Shown here: positions 25,168-37,459 of the stretch, in pieces
Position numbering within the stretch: the stretch's first letter is position 1
Layout: the number at the start of each line of letters is the position of its first letter
Origin: Membranipora membranacea
Taxonomy: Eukaryota > Bryozoa > Gymnolaemata > Cheilostomatida > Membraniporidae
DNA: 64,000 nucleotides
Reading direction: 5' to 3'
NCBI GenBank assembly: GCA_914767715.1
Contig: OU612065.1
Span: 32,550,001-32,614,000 of the forward strand
Notes under the pieces: model-generated
The model's database searches: none
Seen by the model: only the letters and a program-made list of their open reading frames with translations
Told to the model about the DNA's origin: nothing
Made by a program: the position numbers and the translations under genes

Positions 25168-26059
25168 TTAGCTCCCTGTGATGATGCGTATTCTATCGAA
25201 GTGTTTTGCAAGAAATTGACAAAAATCGATAGGTACGGTCCTGGGGAAATTGGCCAATAATTGGGCAGAATTCCTTACTCGCTTAGAAACGCTTGAAACT
25301 CTGTTTGGACGTTCGCAATGACGTCCCAATATCTCATATAAAATATTAACTCCCTGTGCTGATGCGTATTCTATGGAGGTGTTTTGCAAGAAATTGACAA
25401 AAATCGATAGGTACGGTCCTGGGGAAATTGGCCAATAATTTGGCAGAATTCCTTACTCGCTTAGAAACGCTTGAAACTCTGTTTTGACGTTCGTGATGAC
25501 GTCCCCATATCTCATATAAAATATTAGCTCCCTGTGACGATGCGTATTCTATCGAGGTGTTTTGCAAGGAATTGACAAAAATCGATAGGTACGGTCCTGG
25601 GGAAATTTGCCAATAATTGGGCAGAATTCCTTACTCGCTTAGAAACGCTTGAAACTCTGTTTTGACGTTCGCAATGACGTCCCAATATCCCATGTAAAAT
25701 ATTAGCTCCCTGTGACGATGCGTATTCTATCGAGGTGTTTTGTAAGAAATTTACAAAAATCGATAGGTACGGTCCTGGGGAAATTGGCCAATAATTGGGC
25801 AGAATTCCTTACTCGCTTAGAAACGCTTGAAACTCTGTTTTGACGTTCGCAATGACGTCCCAATATCTCATATAAAATATTAGCTCCCTGTGACGATGCG
25901 TATTCTATCGAGGTGTTTTGCAAGAAATTGACAAAAATCGATAGGTACCGTCCTGGGGAAATTGGCCAATAATTGGGCAGAATTCCTTAATCGCTTAGAA
26001 ACGCTTGAAACTCTGTTTTGACGTTCGCAATGACGTCCCAAGATCTCATAATAAAAATA
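25168..26059 (+). repeat. 5-monomer truncated HOR unit a-b-c-d-i (892 bp)
   Basis: The unit runs a-b-c-d-i and then a j monomer. That j is followed by b rather than k, so an 11-mer is cut short and the array re-enters the HOR at b. The a monomer is preceded by TTCTTGATGACG (near 25135), shared with units near 27985 and 39385. Confidence 0.85.
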
Positions 26060-28019
26060 TTAGCTCCCTGTGACGATGCGTATTCTATCGAGGTGTTTTG
26101 CAAGAAATTGACAAAAATCGATAGGTACGGTCCTGGGGAAATTGGCCAATAATTGGGCAGAATTCCTTACTCGCTTAGAAACGCTTGAAACCCTGTTTTG
26201 ACGTTCGCAATGACGTCCCAATATCTCATATAAAATATTAACTCCCTGTGCTGATGCGTATTCTATGGAGGTGTTTTGCAAGAAATTGACAAAAATCGAT
26301 AGGTACGGTCCTGGGGAAATTGGCCAATAATTTGGCAGAATTCCTTACTCGCTTAGAAACGCTTGAAACTCTGTTTTGACGTTCGTGATGACGTCCCCAT
26401 ATCTCATATAAAATATTAGCTCCCTGTGACGATGCGTATTCTATCGAGGTGTTTTGCAAGGAATTGACAAAAATCGATAGGTACGGTCCTGGGGAAATTT
26501 GCCAATAATTGGGCAGAATTCCTTACTCGCTTAGAAACGCTTGAAACTCTGTTTTGACGTTCGCAATGACGTCCCAATATCCAATGTAAAATATTAGCTC
26601 CCTGTGACGATGCGTATTCTATCGAGGTGTTTTGTAAGAAATTTACAAAAATCGATAGGTACGGTCCTGGGGAAATTGGCCAATAATTGGGCAGAATTCC
26701 TTACTCGCTTAGAAACGCTTGAAACTCTGTTTTGACGTTCGCAATGACGTCCCAATATCTCATATAAAATATTAGCTCCCTGTGACGATGCGTATTCTAT
26801 CGAGGTGTTTTGCAAGAAATTGACAAAAATCGATAGGTACCGTCCTGGGGAAATTGGCCAATAATTGGGCAGAATTCCTTAATCGCTTAGAAACGCTTGA
26901 AACTCTGTTTTGACGTTCGCAATGACGTCCCAAGATCTCATAATAAAAATATTAGCTCCCTGTGACGATGCGTATTCTATCGAGGTGTTTTGCAAGAAAT
27001 TGACAAAAATCGATAGGTACGGTCCTGGGGAAATTGGCCAATAATTGGGCAGAATTCCTTACTCGCTTAGAAACGCTTGAAACCCTGTTTTGACGTTCGC
27101 AATGACGTCCCAATATCTCATATTAAATATTAGCTCCCTGTGACGATGCGTATTCTATCGAGGTGTTTTGCAAGAAATTGACAAAAATCGATAGGTACGG
27201 TCCTGGGGAAATTGGCCAATATTTGGGCAGAATTCCTTTCTCGCTTAGAAACGCTTGAAACTCTGTTTTGACGTTCGTGATGACGTCCCTATATCTCATA
27301 TAAAATATTAGCTCCCTGTGACGATGCGTATTCTATGGAGGTGTTTTGTAAGAAATTGACAAAAATCGATAGGTACGGTCCTGGGGAAATTGGCCAATAA
27401 TTGGGCAGAATTCCTTACTCGCTTAGAAACGCTTGAAACCCTGTTTTGACGTATGCAATGACATCCCAATATCTCATATGAAATATTAGCTCCCTGTGAC
27501 GATGCGTATTCTATCGAGGTGTTTTGCAAGAAATTAACAAAAATCGATAGGTACGGTCCTGGGGAAATTGGCCAATAATTGGGCAGAATTCCTTACTCGC
27601 TTAGAAACGCATGAAACTCTGTTTTGACGTTCGCAATGACGTCCCAATACCTCATATGAAATATTAGCTCCCTGTGACGATGCGTATTCTATCGAAGTGT
27701 TTTGCAAGAAATTGACAAAAATCGATAGGTACTGTCCTGGGGATATTGGCCAATAATTGGGCAGAATTCCTTACTTGCTTAGAAACGCTTGAAACTCTGT
27801 TTTGACGTTCGTGATGACGTCCCTATATCTCATATAAAATATTAGCTCCCTGTGATGATGCGTATTCTATCGAAGTGTTTCGCAAGAAATTGACAAAAAT
27901 CGACAGGTACGGTCCTGGGGAAATTGGCCAATAATTGGGCAGAATTCCTTACTTGCTTAGAAACGCTTGAAACTCTGTTTTGACGTTCTTGATGACGTCC
28001 CTATATCTCATATAAAATA
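26060..28019 (+). repeat. 11-mer chimeric HOR unit j-b-c-d-i-j-k-l/e-f-g-h (1960 bp)
   Basis: The usual a is replaced by j, giving two j monomers only five monomers apart (26039 and 26931). The l/e fusion is the same as in the 9-mer at 23566. CCAATGTAAAAT in d (near 26581) is a private variant shared with the unit at 37460, which has the same order. The two units are a long-range duplicate pair. Confidence 0.88.
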
Positions 28020-29978
28020 TTAGCTCCCTGTGATGATGCGTATTCTATCGAAGTGTTTTGCAAGAAATTGACAAAAATCGATAGGTACGGTCCTGGGGAA
28101 ATTGGCCAATAATTGGGCAGAATTCCTTACTCGCTTAGAAACGCTTGAAACTCTGTTTGGACGTTCGCAATGACGTCCCAATATCTCATATAAAATATTA
28201 ACTCCCTGTGCTGATGCGTATTCTATGGAGGTGTTTTGCAAGAAATTGACAAAAATCGATAGGTACGGTCCTGGGGAAATTGGCCAATAATTTGGCAGAA
28301 TTCCTTACTCGCTTAGAAACGCTTGAAACTCTGTTTTGACGTTCGTGATGACGTCCCCATATCTCATATAAAATATTAGCTCCCTGTGACGATGCGTATT
28401 CTATCGAGGTGTTTTGCAAGGAATTGACAAAAATCGATAGGTACGGTCCTGGGGAAATTTGCCAATAATTGGGCAGAATTCCTTACTCGCTTAGAAACGC
28501 TTGAAACTCTGTTTTGACGTTCGCAATGACGTCCCAATATCCCATGTAAAATATTAGCTCCCTGTGACGATGCGTATTCTATCGAGGTGTTTTGTAAGAA
28601 ATTTACAAAAATCGATAGGTACGGAACTGGGGAAATTCGCCAATAATTGGGCAGAATTCTTACTCGCTTAGAAACGCTTGAAACTCTGTTTTGACGCTCG
28701 CAATGACGTCCCAATATCTTATATAAACTATTAGCTCCCTGTGACGATGCGTATTCTATCGAGGTGTTTTGCAAGAAATTGACAAAAATCGATAGGTACC
28801 GTCCTGGGGAAATTGGCCAATAATTGGGCAGAATTCCTTAATCGCTTAGAAACGCTTGAAACTCTGTTTTGACGTTCGCAATGACGTCCCAAGATCTCAT
28901 AATAAAAATATTAGCTCCCTGTGACGATGCGTATTCTATCGAGGTGTTTTGCAAGAAATTGACAAAAATCGATAGGTACGGTCCTGGGGAAATTGGCCAA
29001 TAATTGGGCAGAATTCCTTACTCGCTTAGAAACGCTTGAAACCCTGTTTTGACGTTCGCAATGACGTCCCAATATCTCATATTAAATATTAGCTCCCTGT
29101 GACGATGCGTATTCTATCGAGGTGTTTTGCAAGAAATTGACAAAAATCGATAGGTACGGTCCTGGGGAAATTGGCCAATAATTGGGCAGAATTCCTTTCT
29201 CGCTTAGAAACGCTTGAAACTCTGTTTTGACGTTCGTGATGACGTCCCTATATCTCATATAAAATATTAGCTCCCTGTGACGATGCGTATTCTATGGAGG
29301 TGTTTTGCAAGAAATTGACAAAAATCGATAGGTACGGTCCTGGGGAAATTGGCCAATAATTGGGCAGAATTCCTTACTCGCTTAGAAACGCTTGAAACTC
29401 TGTTTTGACGTTCGTGATGACGTCCCTATATCTCATATAAAATATTAGCTCCCTGTGATGATGCGTATTCTATCGAAGTGTTTCGCAAGAAATTGACAAA
29501 AATCGATAGGTACGGTCCTGGGGAAATTGGCCAATAATTGGGCAGAATTCCTTACTCGCTTAGAAACGCATGAAACTCTGTTTTGACGTTCGCGATGACG
29601 TCCCTATATCTCATATAAAATATTAGCTCCCTGTGATGATGCGTATTCTATCGAGGTGTTTTGCAAGAAATTGACAAAAATCGATAGGTACTGTCCTGGG
29701 GATATTGGCCAATAATTGGGCAGAATTCCTTACTCGCTTAGAAACGCTTGAAACTCTGTTTTGACGTTCGTGATGACGTCCCTATATCTCATATAAAATA
29801 TTAGCTCCCTGTGATGATGCGTATTCTATCGAAGTGTTTCGCAAGAAATTGACAAAAATCGACAGGTACGGTCCTGGGGAAATTGGCCAATAATTGGGCA
29901 GAATTCCTTACTTGCTTAGAAACGCTTGAAACTCTGTTTTGACGTTCGTGATGACGTCCCTATATCTCATATAAAATA
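28020..29978 (+). repeat. 11-mer HOR unit with a divergent i monomer (1959 bp)
   Basis: The order is a-b-c-d-i-j-k-l-m-n-h. The unit is 1 bp short because GAATTCTTACTCG near 28658 has lost one C. A cluster of private changes lies at about 28625-28735: GGAACTGG, AAATTCGCC, the 1-bp loss, GACGCTCG, TCTTATAT and AAACTATTAG. The neighbouring monomers are close to consensus. The 1-bp loss joins frames and yields the longest spurious minus-strand ORF of the window (28376-28774). Confidence 0.9.
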
Positions 29979-31402
29979 TTAGCTCCCTGTGATGATGCGT
30001 ATTCTATCGAAGTGTTTTGCAAGAAATTGACAAAAATCGATAGGTACGGTCCTGGGGAAATTGGCCAATAATTGGGCAGAATTCCTTACTCGCTTAGAAA
30101 CGCTTGAAACTCTGTTTTGACGTTCGCAATGACGTCCCAATATCTCATATAAAATATTAACTCCCTGTGCTGATGCGTATTCTATGGAGGTGTTTTGCAA
30201 GAAATTGACAAAAATCGATAGGTACGGTCCTGGGGAAATTGGCCAATAATTTGGCAGAATTCCTTACTCGCTTAGAAACGCTTGAAACTCTGTTTTGACG
30301 TTCGTGATGACGTCCCCATATCTCATATAAAATATTAGCTCCCTGTGACGATGCGTATTCTATCGAGGTGTTTTGCAAGGAATTGACAAAAATCGATAGG
30401 TACGGTCCTGGGGAAATTTGCCAATAATTGGGCAGAATTCCTTACTCGCTTAGAAACGCTTGAAACTCTGTTTTGACGTTCGCAATGACGTCCCAATATC
30501 CCATGTAAAATATTAGCTCCCTGTGACGATGCGTATTCTATCGAGGTGTTTTGTAAGAAATTTACAAAAATCGATAGGTACGGTCCTGGGGAAATTGGCC
30601 AATAATTGGGCAGAATTCCTTACTCGCTTAGAAACGCTTGAAACTCTGTTTTGACGTTCGCAATGACGTCCCAATATCTCATATAAAATATTAGCTCCCT
30701 GTGACGATGCGTATTCTATGGAGGTGTTTTGTAAGAAATTGACAAAAATCGATAGGTACGGTCCTGGGGAAATTGGCCAATAATTGGGCAGAATTCCTTA
30801 CTCGCTTAGAAACGCTTGAAACCCTGTTTTGACGTATGCAATGACATCCCAATATCTCATATGAAATATTAGCTCCCTGTGACGATGCGTATTCTATCGA
30901 GGTGTTTTGCAAGAAATTAACAAAAATCGATAGGTACGGTCCTGGGGAAATTGGCCAATAATTGGGCAGAATTCCTTACTCGCTTAGAAACGCATGAAAC
31001 TCTGTTTTGACGTTCGCAATGACGTCCCAATACCTCATATGAAATATTAGCTCCCTGTGACGATGCGTATTCTATCGAAGTGTTTTGCAAGAAATTGACA
31101 AAAATCGATAGGTACTGTCCTGGGGATATTGGCCAATAATTGGGCAGAATTCCTTACTCGCTTAGAAACGCTTGAAACTCTGTTTTGACGTTCGTGATGA
31201 CGTCCCTATATCTCATATAAAATATTAGCTCCCTGTGATGATGCGTATTCTATCGAAGTGTTTCGCAAGAAATTGACAAAAATCGACAGGTACGGTCCTG
31301 GGGAAATTGGCCAATAATTGGGCAGAATTCCTTACTTGCTTAGAAACGCTTGAAACTCTGTTTTGACGTTCGTGATGACGTCCCTATATCTCATATAAAA
31401 TA
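29979..31402 (+). repeat. 8-mer HOR unit (1424 bp)
   Basis: The order is a-b-c-d-e-f-g-h with all diagnostic bases in place. It corresponds to the unit at 41380 at an offset of 11,401 bp. One difference is AAATTTGCC here against AAATTGGCC in the partner (near 30415/41816). Confidence 0.9.
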
Positions 31403-33006
31403 TTAGCTCCCTGTGATGATGCGTATTCTATCGAAGTGTTTTGCAAGAAATTGACAAAAATCGATAGGTACGGTCCTGGGGAAATTGGCCAATAATTGGG
31501 CAGAATTCCTTACTCGCTTAGAAACGCTTGAAACTCTGTTTGGACGTTCGCAATGACGTCCCAATATCTCATATAAAATATTAACTCCCTGTGCTGATGC
31601 GTATTCTATGGAGGTGTTTTGCAAGAAATTGACAAAAATCGATAGGTACGGTCCTGGGGAAATTGGCCAATAATTTGGCAGAATTCCTTACTCGCTTAGA
31701 AACGCTTGAAACTCTGTTTTGACGTTCGTGATGACGTCCCCATATCTCATATAAAATATTAGCTCCCTGTGACGATGCGTATTCTATCGAGGTGTTTTGT
31801 AAGAAATTTACAAAAATCGATAGGTACGGTCCTGGGGAAATTGGCCAATAATTGGGCAGAATTCCTTACTCGCTTAGAAACGCTTGAAACTCTGTTTTGA
31901 CGTTCGCAATGACGTCCCAAGATCTCATAATAAAAATATTAGCTCCCTGTGACGATGCGTATTCTATCGAGGTGTTTTGCAAGAAATTGACAAAAATCGA
32001 TAGGTACGGTCCTGGGGAAATTGGCCAATAATTGGGCAGAATTCCTTACTCGCTTAGAAACGCTTGAAACCCTGTTTTGACGTTCGCAATGACGTCCCAA
32101 TATCTCATATTAAATATTAGCTCCCTGTGACGATGCGTATTCTATCGAGGTGTTTTGCAAGAAATTGACAAAAATCGATAGGTACGGTCCTGGGGAAATT
32201 GGCCAATATTTTGGCAGAATTCCTTTCTCGCTTAGAAACGCTTGAAACTCTGTTTTGACGTTCGTGATGACGTCCCTATATCTCATATAAAATATTAGCT
32301 CCCTGTGACGATGCGTATTCTATGGAGGTGTTTTGCAAGAAATTGACAAAAATCGATAGGTACGGTCCTGGGGAAATTGGCAAATAATTGGGCAGAATTC
32401 CTTACTCGCTTAGAAACGCTTGAAACTCTGTTTTGACGTTCGTGATGACGTCCCTATATCTCATATAAAATATTAGCTCCCTGTGATGATGCGTATTCTA
32501 TCGAAGTGTTTCGCAAGAAATTGACAAAAATCGATAGGTACGGTCCTGGGGAAATTGGCCAATAATTGGGCAGAATTCCTTACTCGCTTAGAAACGCATG
32601 AAACTCTGTTTTGACGTTCGCGATGACGTCCCTATATCTCATATAAAATATTAGCTCCCTGTGATGATGCGTATTCTATCGAGGTGTTTTGCAAGAAATT
32701 GACAAAAATCGATAGGTACTGTCCTGGGGATATTGGCCAATAATTGGGCAGAATTCCTTACTCGCTTAGAAACGCTTGAAACTCTGTTTTGACGTTCGTG
32801 ATGACGTCCCTATATCTCATATAAAATATTAGCTCCCTGTGATGATGCGTATTCTATCGAAGTGTTTCGCAAGAAATTGACAAAAATCGACAGGTACGGT
32901 CCTGGGGAAATTGGCCAATAATTGGGCAGAATTCCTTACTCGCTTAGAAACGCTTGAAACTCTGTTTTGACGTTCGTGATGACGTCCCTATATCTCATAT
33001 AAAATA
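31403..33006 (+). repeat. 9-mer chimeric HOR unit a-b-c/d-j-k-l-m-n-h (1604 bp)
   Basis: The third monomer starts as c (CCCCAT tail near 31738) but ends as d (GTAAGAAATTTAC near 31800). It is followed by j without the usual i. This deletes the equivalent of one c/d junction plus i from an 11-mer. k-l-m-n-h follow normally. Confidence 0.88.
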
Positions 33007-34430
33007 TTAGCTCCCTGTGATGATGCGTATTCTATCGAAGTGTTTTGCAAGAAATTGACAAAAATCGATAGGTACGGTCCTGGGGAAATTGGCCAATAAT
33101 TGGGCAGAATTCCTTACTCGCTTAGAAACGCTTGAAACTCTGTTTGGACGTTCGCAATGACGTCCCAATATCTCATATAAAATATTAACTCCCTGTGCTG
33201 ATGCGTATTCTATGGAGGTGTTTTGCAAGAAATTGACAAAAATCGATAGGTACGGTCCTGGGGAAATTGGCCAATAATTTGGCAGAATTCCTTACTCGCT
33301 TAGAAACGCTTGAAACTCTGTTTTGACGTTCGTGATGACGTCCCCATATCTCATATAAAATATTAGCTCCCTGTGACGATGCGTATTCTATCGAGGTGTT
33401 TTGCAAGGAATTGACAAAAATCGATAGGTACGGTCCTGGGGAAATTTGCCAATAATTGGGCAGAATTCCTTACTCGCTTAGAAACGCTTGAAACTCTGTT
33501 TTGACGTTCGCAATGACGTCCCAATATCCCATGTAAAATATTAGCTCCCTGTGACGATGCGTATTCTATCGAGGTGTTTTGTAAGAAATTTACAAAAATC
33601 GATAGGTACGGTCCTGGGGAAATTGGCCAATAATTGGGCAGAATTCCTTACTCGCTTAGAAACGCTTGAAACTCTGTTTTGACGTTCGCAATGACGTCCC
33701 AATATCTCATATAAAATATTAGCTCCCTGTGACGATGCGTATTCTATGGAGGTGTTTTGTAAGAAATTGACAAAAATCGATAGGTACGGTCCTGGGGAAA
33801 TTGGCCAATAATTGGGCAGAATTCCTTACTCGCTTAGAAACGCTTGAAACCCTGTTTTGACGTATGCAATGACATCCCAATATCTCATATGAAATATTAG
33901 CTCCCTGTGACGATGCGTATTCTATCGAGGTGTTTTGCAAGAAATTAACAAAAATCGATAGGTACGGTCCTGGGGAAATTGGCCAATAATTGGGCAGAAT
34001 TCCTTACTCGCTTAGAAACGCATGAAACTCTGTTTTGACGTTCGCAATGACGTCCCAATACCTCATATGAAATATTAGCTCCCTGTGACGATGCGTATTC
34101 TATCGAAGTGTTTTGCAAGAAATTGACAAAAATCGATAGGTACTGTCCTGGGGATATTGGCCAATAATTGGGCAGAATTCCTTGCTCGCTTAGAAACGCT
34201 TGAAACTCTGTTTTGACGTTCGTGATGACGTCCCTATATCTCATATAAAATATTAGCTCCCTGTGATGATGCGTATTCTATCGAAGTGTTTCGCAAGAAA
34301 TTGACAAAAATCGACAGGTACGGTCCTGGGGAAATTGGCCAATAATTGGGCAGAATTCCTTACTTGCTTAGAAACGCTTGAAACTCTGTTTTGACGTTCG
34401 TGATGACGTCCCTATATCTCATATAAAATA
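33007..34430 (+). repeat. 8-mer HOR unit (1424 bp)
   Basis: The order is a-b-c-d-e-f-g-h with the TTTGGACG change before b (near 33143). It matches 41380-42803 at an offset of 8373 bp, the same offset that links the j monomers at 31918 and 40291 and at 35302 and 43675. Confidence 0.9.
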
Positions 34431-37400
34431 TTAGCTCCCTGTGATGATGCGTATTCTATCGAAGTGTTTTGCAAGAAATTGACAAAAATCGATAGGTACG
34501 GTCCTGGGGAAATTGGCCAATAATTGGGCAGAATTCCTTACTCGCTTAGAAACGCTTGAAACTCTGTTTGGACGTTCGCAATGACGTCCCAATATCTCAT
34601 ATAAAATATTAACTCCCTGTGCTGATGCGTATTCTATGGAGGTGTTTTGCAAGAAATTGACAAAAATCGATAGGTACGGTCCTGGGGAAATTGGCCAATA
34701 ATTTGGCAGAATTCCTTACTCGCTTAGAAACGCTTGAAACTCTGTTTTGACGTTCGTGATGACGTCCCCATATCTCATATAAAATATTAGCTCCCTGTGA
34801 CGATGCGTATTCTATCGAGGTGTTTTGCAAGGAATTGACAAAAATCGATAGGTACGGTCCTGGGGAAATTTGCCAATAATTGGGCAGAATTCCTTACTCG
34901 CTTAGAAACGCTTGAAACTCTGTTTTGACGTTCGCAATGACGTCCCAATATCCCATGTAAAATATTAGCTCCCTGTGACGATGCGTATTCTATCGAGGTG
35001 TTTTGTAAGAAATTTACAAAAATCGATAGGTACGGTCCTGGGGAAATTGGCCAATAATTGGGCAGAATTCCTTACTCGCTTAGAAACGCTTGAAACTCTG
35101 TTTTGACGTTCGCAATGACGTCCCTATATCTCATATAAAATATTAGCTCCCTGTGACGATGCGTATTCTATCGAGGTGTTTTGCAAGAAATTGACAAAAA
35201 TCGATAGGTACCGTCCTGGGGAAATTGGCCAATAATTGGGCAGAATTCCTTAATCGCTTAGAAACGCTTGAAACTCTGTTTTGACGTTCGCAATGACGTC
35301 CCAAGATCTCATAATAAAAATATTAGCTCCCTGTGACGATGCGTATTCTATCGAGGTATTTTGCAAGAAATTGACAAAAATCGATAGGTATGGTCCTGGG
35401 GAAATTGGCCAATAATTGGGCAGAATTCCTTACTCACTTAGAAACGCTTGAAACCCTGTTTTGACGTTCGCAATAACGTCCCAATATCTCATATTAAATA
35501 TTAGCTCCCTGTGACGATGCGTATTCTATCGAGGTGTTTTGCAAGAAATTGACAAAAATCGATAGGTACGGTCCTGGGGAAATTGGCCAATATTTGGGCA
35601 GAATTCCTTTCTCGCTTAGAAACGCTTGAAACTCTGTTTTGACGTTCGAGATGACGTCCCTATACCTCATATAAAGTATTAGGTCCCTGTGACGATGCGT
35701 ATTCTATGGAGGTGTTTTGCAAGAAATTGACAAATATCGATAGGTACGGTCCTGGGGAAATTGGCAAATAATTGGGCAGAATTCCTTACTCGCTTAGAAA
35801 CGCTTGAAACTCTGTTTTGACGTTCGTGATGACGTCCCTATATCTCATATAAAATATTAGCTCCCTGTGATGATGCGTATTCTATCGAAGTGTTTTGCAA
35901 GAAATTGACAAAAATCGATAGGTACGGTCCTGGGGAAATTGGCCAATAATTGGGCAGAATTCCTTACTCGCTTAGGAACGCATGAAACTTTGTTTTGATG
36001 TTCGCGATGACGTCCCTAAATCTCATATAAAATATTAGCTCCCTGTGATGATGCGTATTCTATCGAAGTGTTTTGCAAGAAATTGACAAAAATCGATAGG
36101 TACGGTCCTGGGGAAATTGGCCAATAATTGGGCAAAATTCCTTACTCGCTTAGAAACGCTTGAAACTCTGTTTTGACGTTCGTGATGACGTCCCTATATC
36201 TCATATAAAATATTAGCTCCCTGTGATGATGCGTATTCTATCGGAGTGTTTTGCAAGAAATTGACAAAAATCGATAGGTACGGTCCTGGGGAAATTGGCC
36301 AATAATTGGGCAGAATTCCTTACTCGCTTAGAAACGCTTGAAACTCTGTTTTGACGTTAGCAATGACGTCCCAATATCTCATATAAAATATTAACTCCCT
36401 GTGACGATGCGTATTCTATGGAGGTGTTTTGCAAGAAATTGACAAAAATCGATAGGTACGGTCCTGGGGAAATTGGCCAATAATTGGGCAGAATTCCTTA
36501 CTCGCTTAGAAACGCTTGAAACTCTGTTATGACGTTCGTGATGACGTCCCTATATCTCATATAAAATATTAGCTCCCTGTGATGATGCGTATTCTATCGA
36601 AGTGTTTCGCAAGAAATTGACAAAAATCGACAGGTACGGTCCTGGGGAAATTGGCCAATAATTGGGCAGAATTCCTTACTCGCTTAGAAACGCTTGAAAC
36701 TCTGTTTTGACGTTCGTGATGACGTCCCTATATCTCATATAAAATATTAGCTCCCTGTGATGATGCGTATTCTATCGAGGTGTTTTGCAAGAAATTGACA
36801 AAAATCGATAGGTACGGTCCTGGGGAAATTGGCCAATAATTGGGCAGAATTCCTTACTCGCTTAGAAACGCTTGAAACTCTGTTTTGACGTTCGCAATGA
36901 CGTCCCAATATCTCAAATGAAATATTAGCTCCCTGTGATGCTGCGTATTCTATCGAGGTGTTTTGCATGAAATTGACAAAAATCGATAGGTACGGTCCTG
37001 CGGAAATTGGCCAATAATTGGGCAGAATTCCTTAATCGCTTAGAAACGCTTGAAACTCTGTTTTGACGTTCGTGATGACGTCCCTATATCTCATATAAAC
37101 TATTAGCTCCCTGTGATGATGCGTATTCTATGGAGGTGTTTTGCAAGAAATTGACAAAAATGGACAGGTACGGTCCTGGGGAAATTGGCCAATATTTGGG
37201 CAGAATTCCTTACTCGCTTAGAAACGCTTGAAACTCTGTTTTGACGTTCGTGATGACGTCCCTATATCTCATATAAAATATTAGCTCCCTGTGACGATGC
37301 GTATTCTATGGAGGTGTTGTGCAAGAAATTGACAAAAATCGATAGGTACGGCCCTGGGAAATTGGCCAATAATTTGGCAGAATTCCTTACTCGCTTAGAA

Positions 37401-37459
37401 ACGCTTGAAACTCTGTTTTGACGTTCGCAATGACGTCCCAAGATCTCATAATAAAAATA
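34431..37459 (+). repeat. 17-monomer composite block, core HOR joined to q/r monomers
   Basis: The block begins a-b-c-d-i-j-k-l as an 11-mer, then departs. The copy at 35641-35690 has clustered private changes (TTCGAGATG, ATACCTC, AAAGTATTAGG). Later come ATGTTCGCGATG (near 36000), GACGTTAGCAATG (near 36355), q (near 36911), r (near 37090) and GGTGTTGTGC plus GGCCCTGGGAAATT. The last has a 1-bp loss near 37353. The same series recurs at 42804-45397 with two monomers fewer. Confidence 0.83.

Noticed and set aside
28376-28774. Longest ORF (132 codons, minus strand)
   Set aside because: It is a product of the 1-bp loss near 28658 that splices two frames of consecutive monomers. The protein is just two copies of the usual spurious translation.
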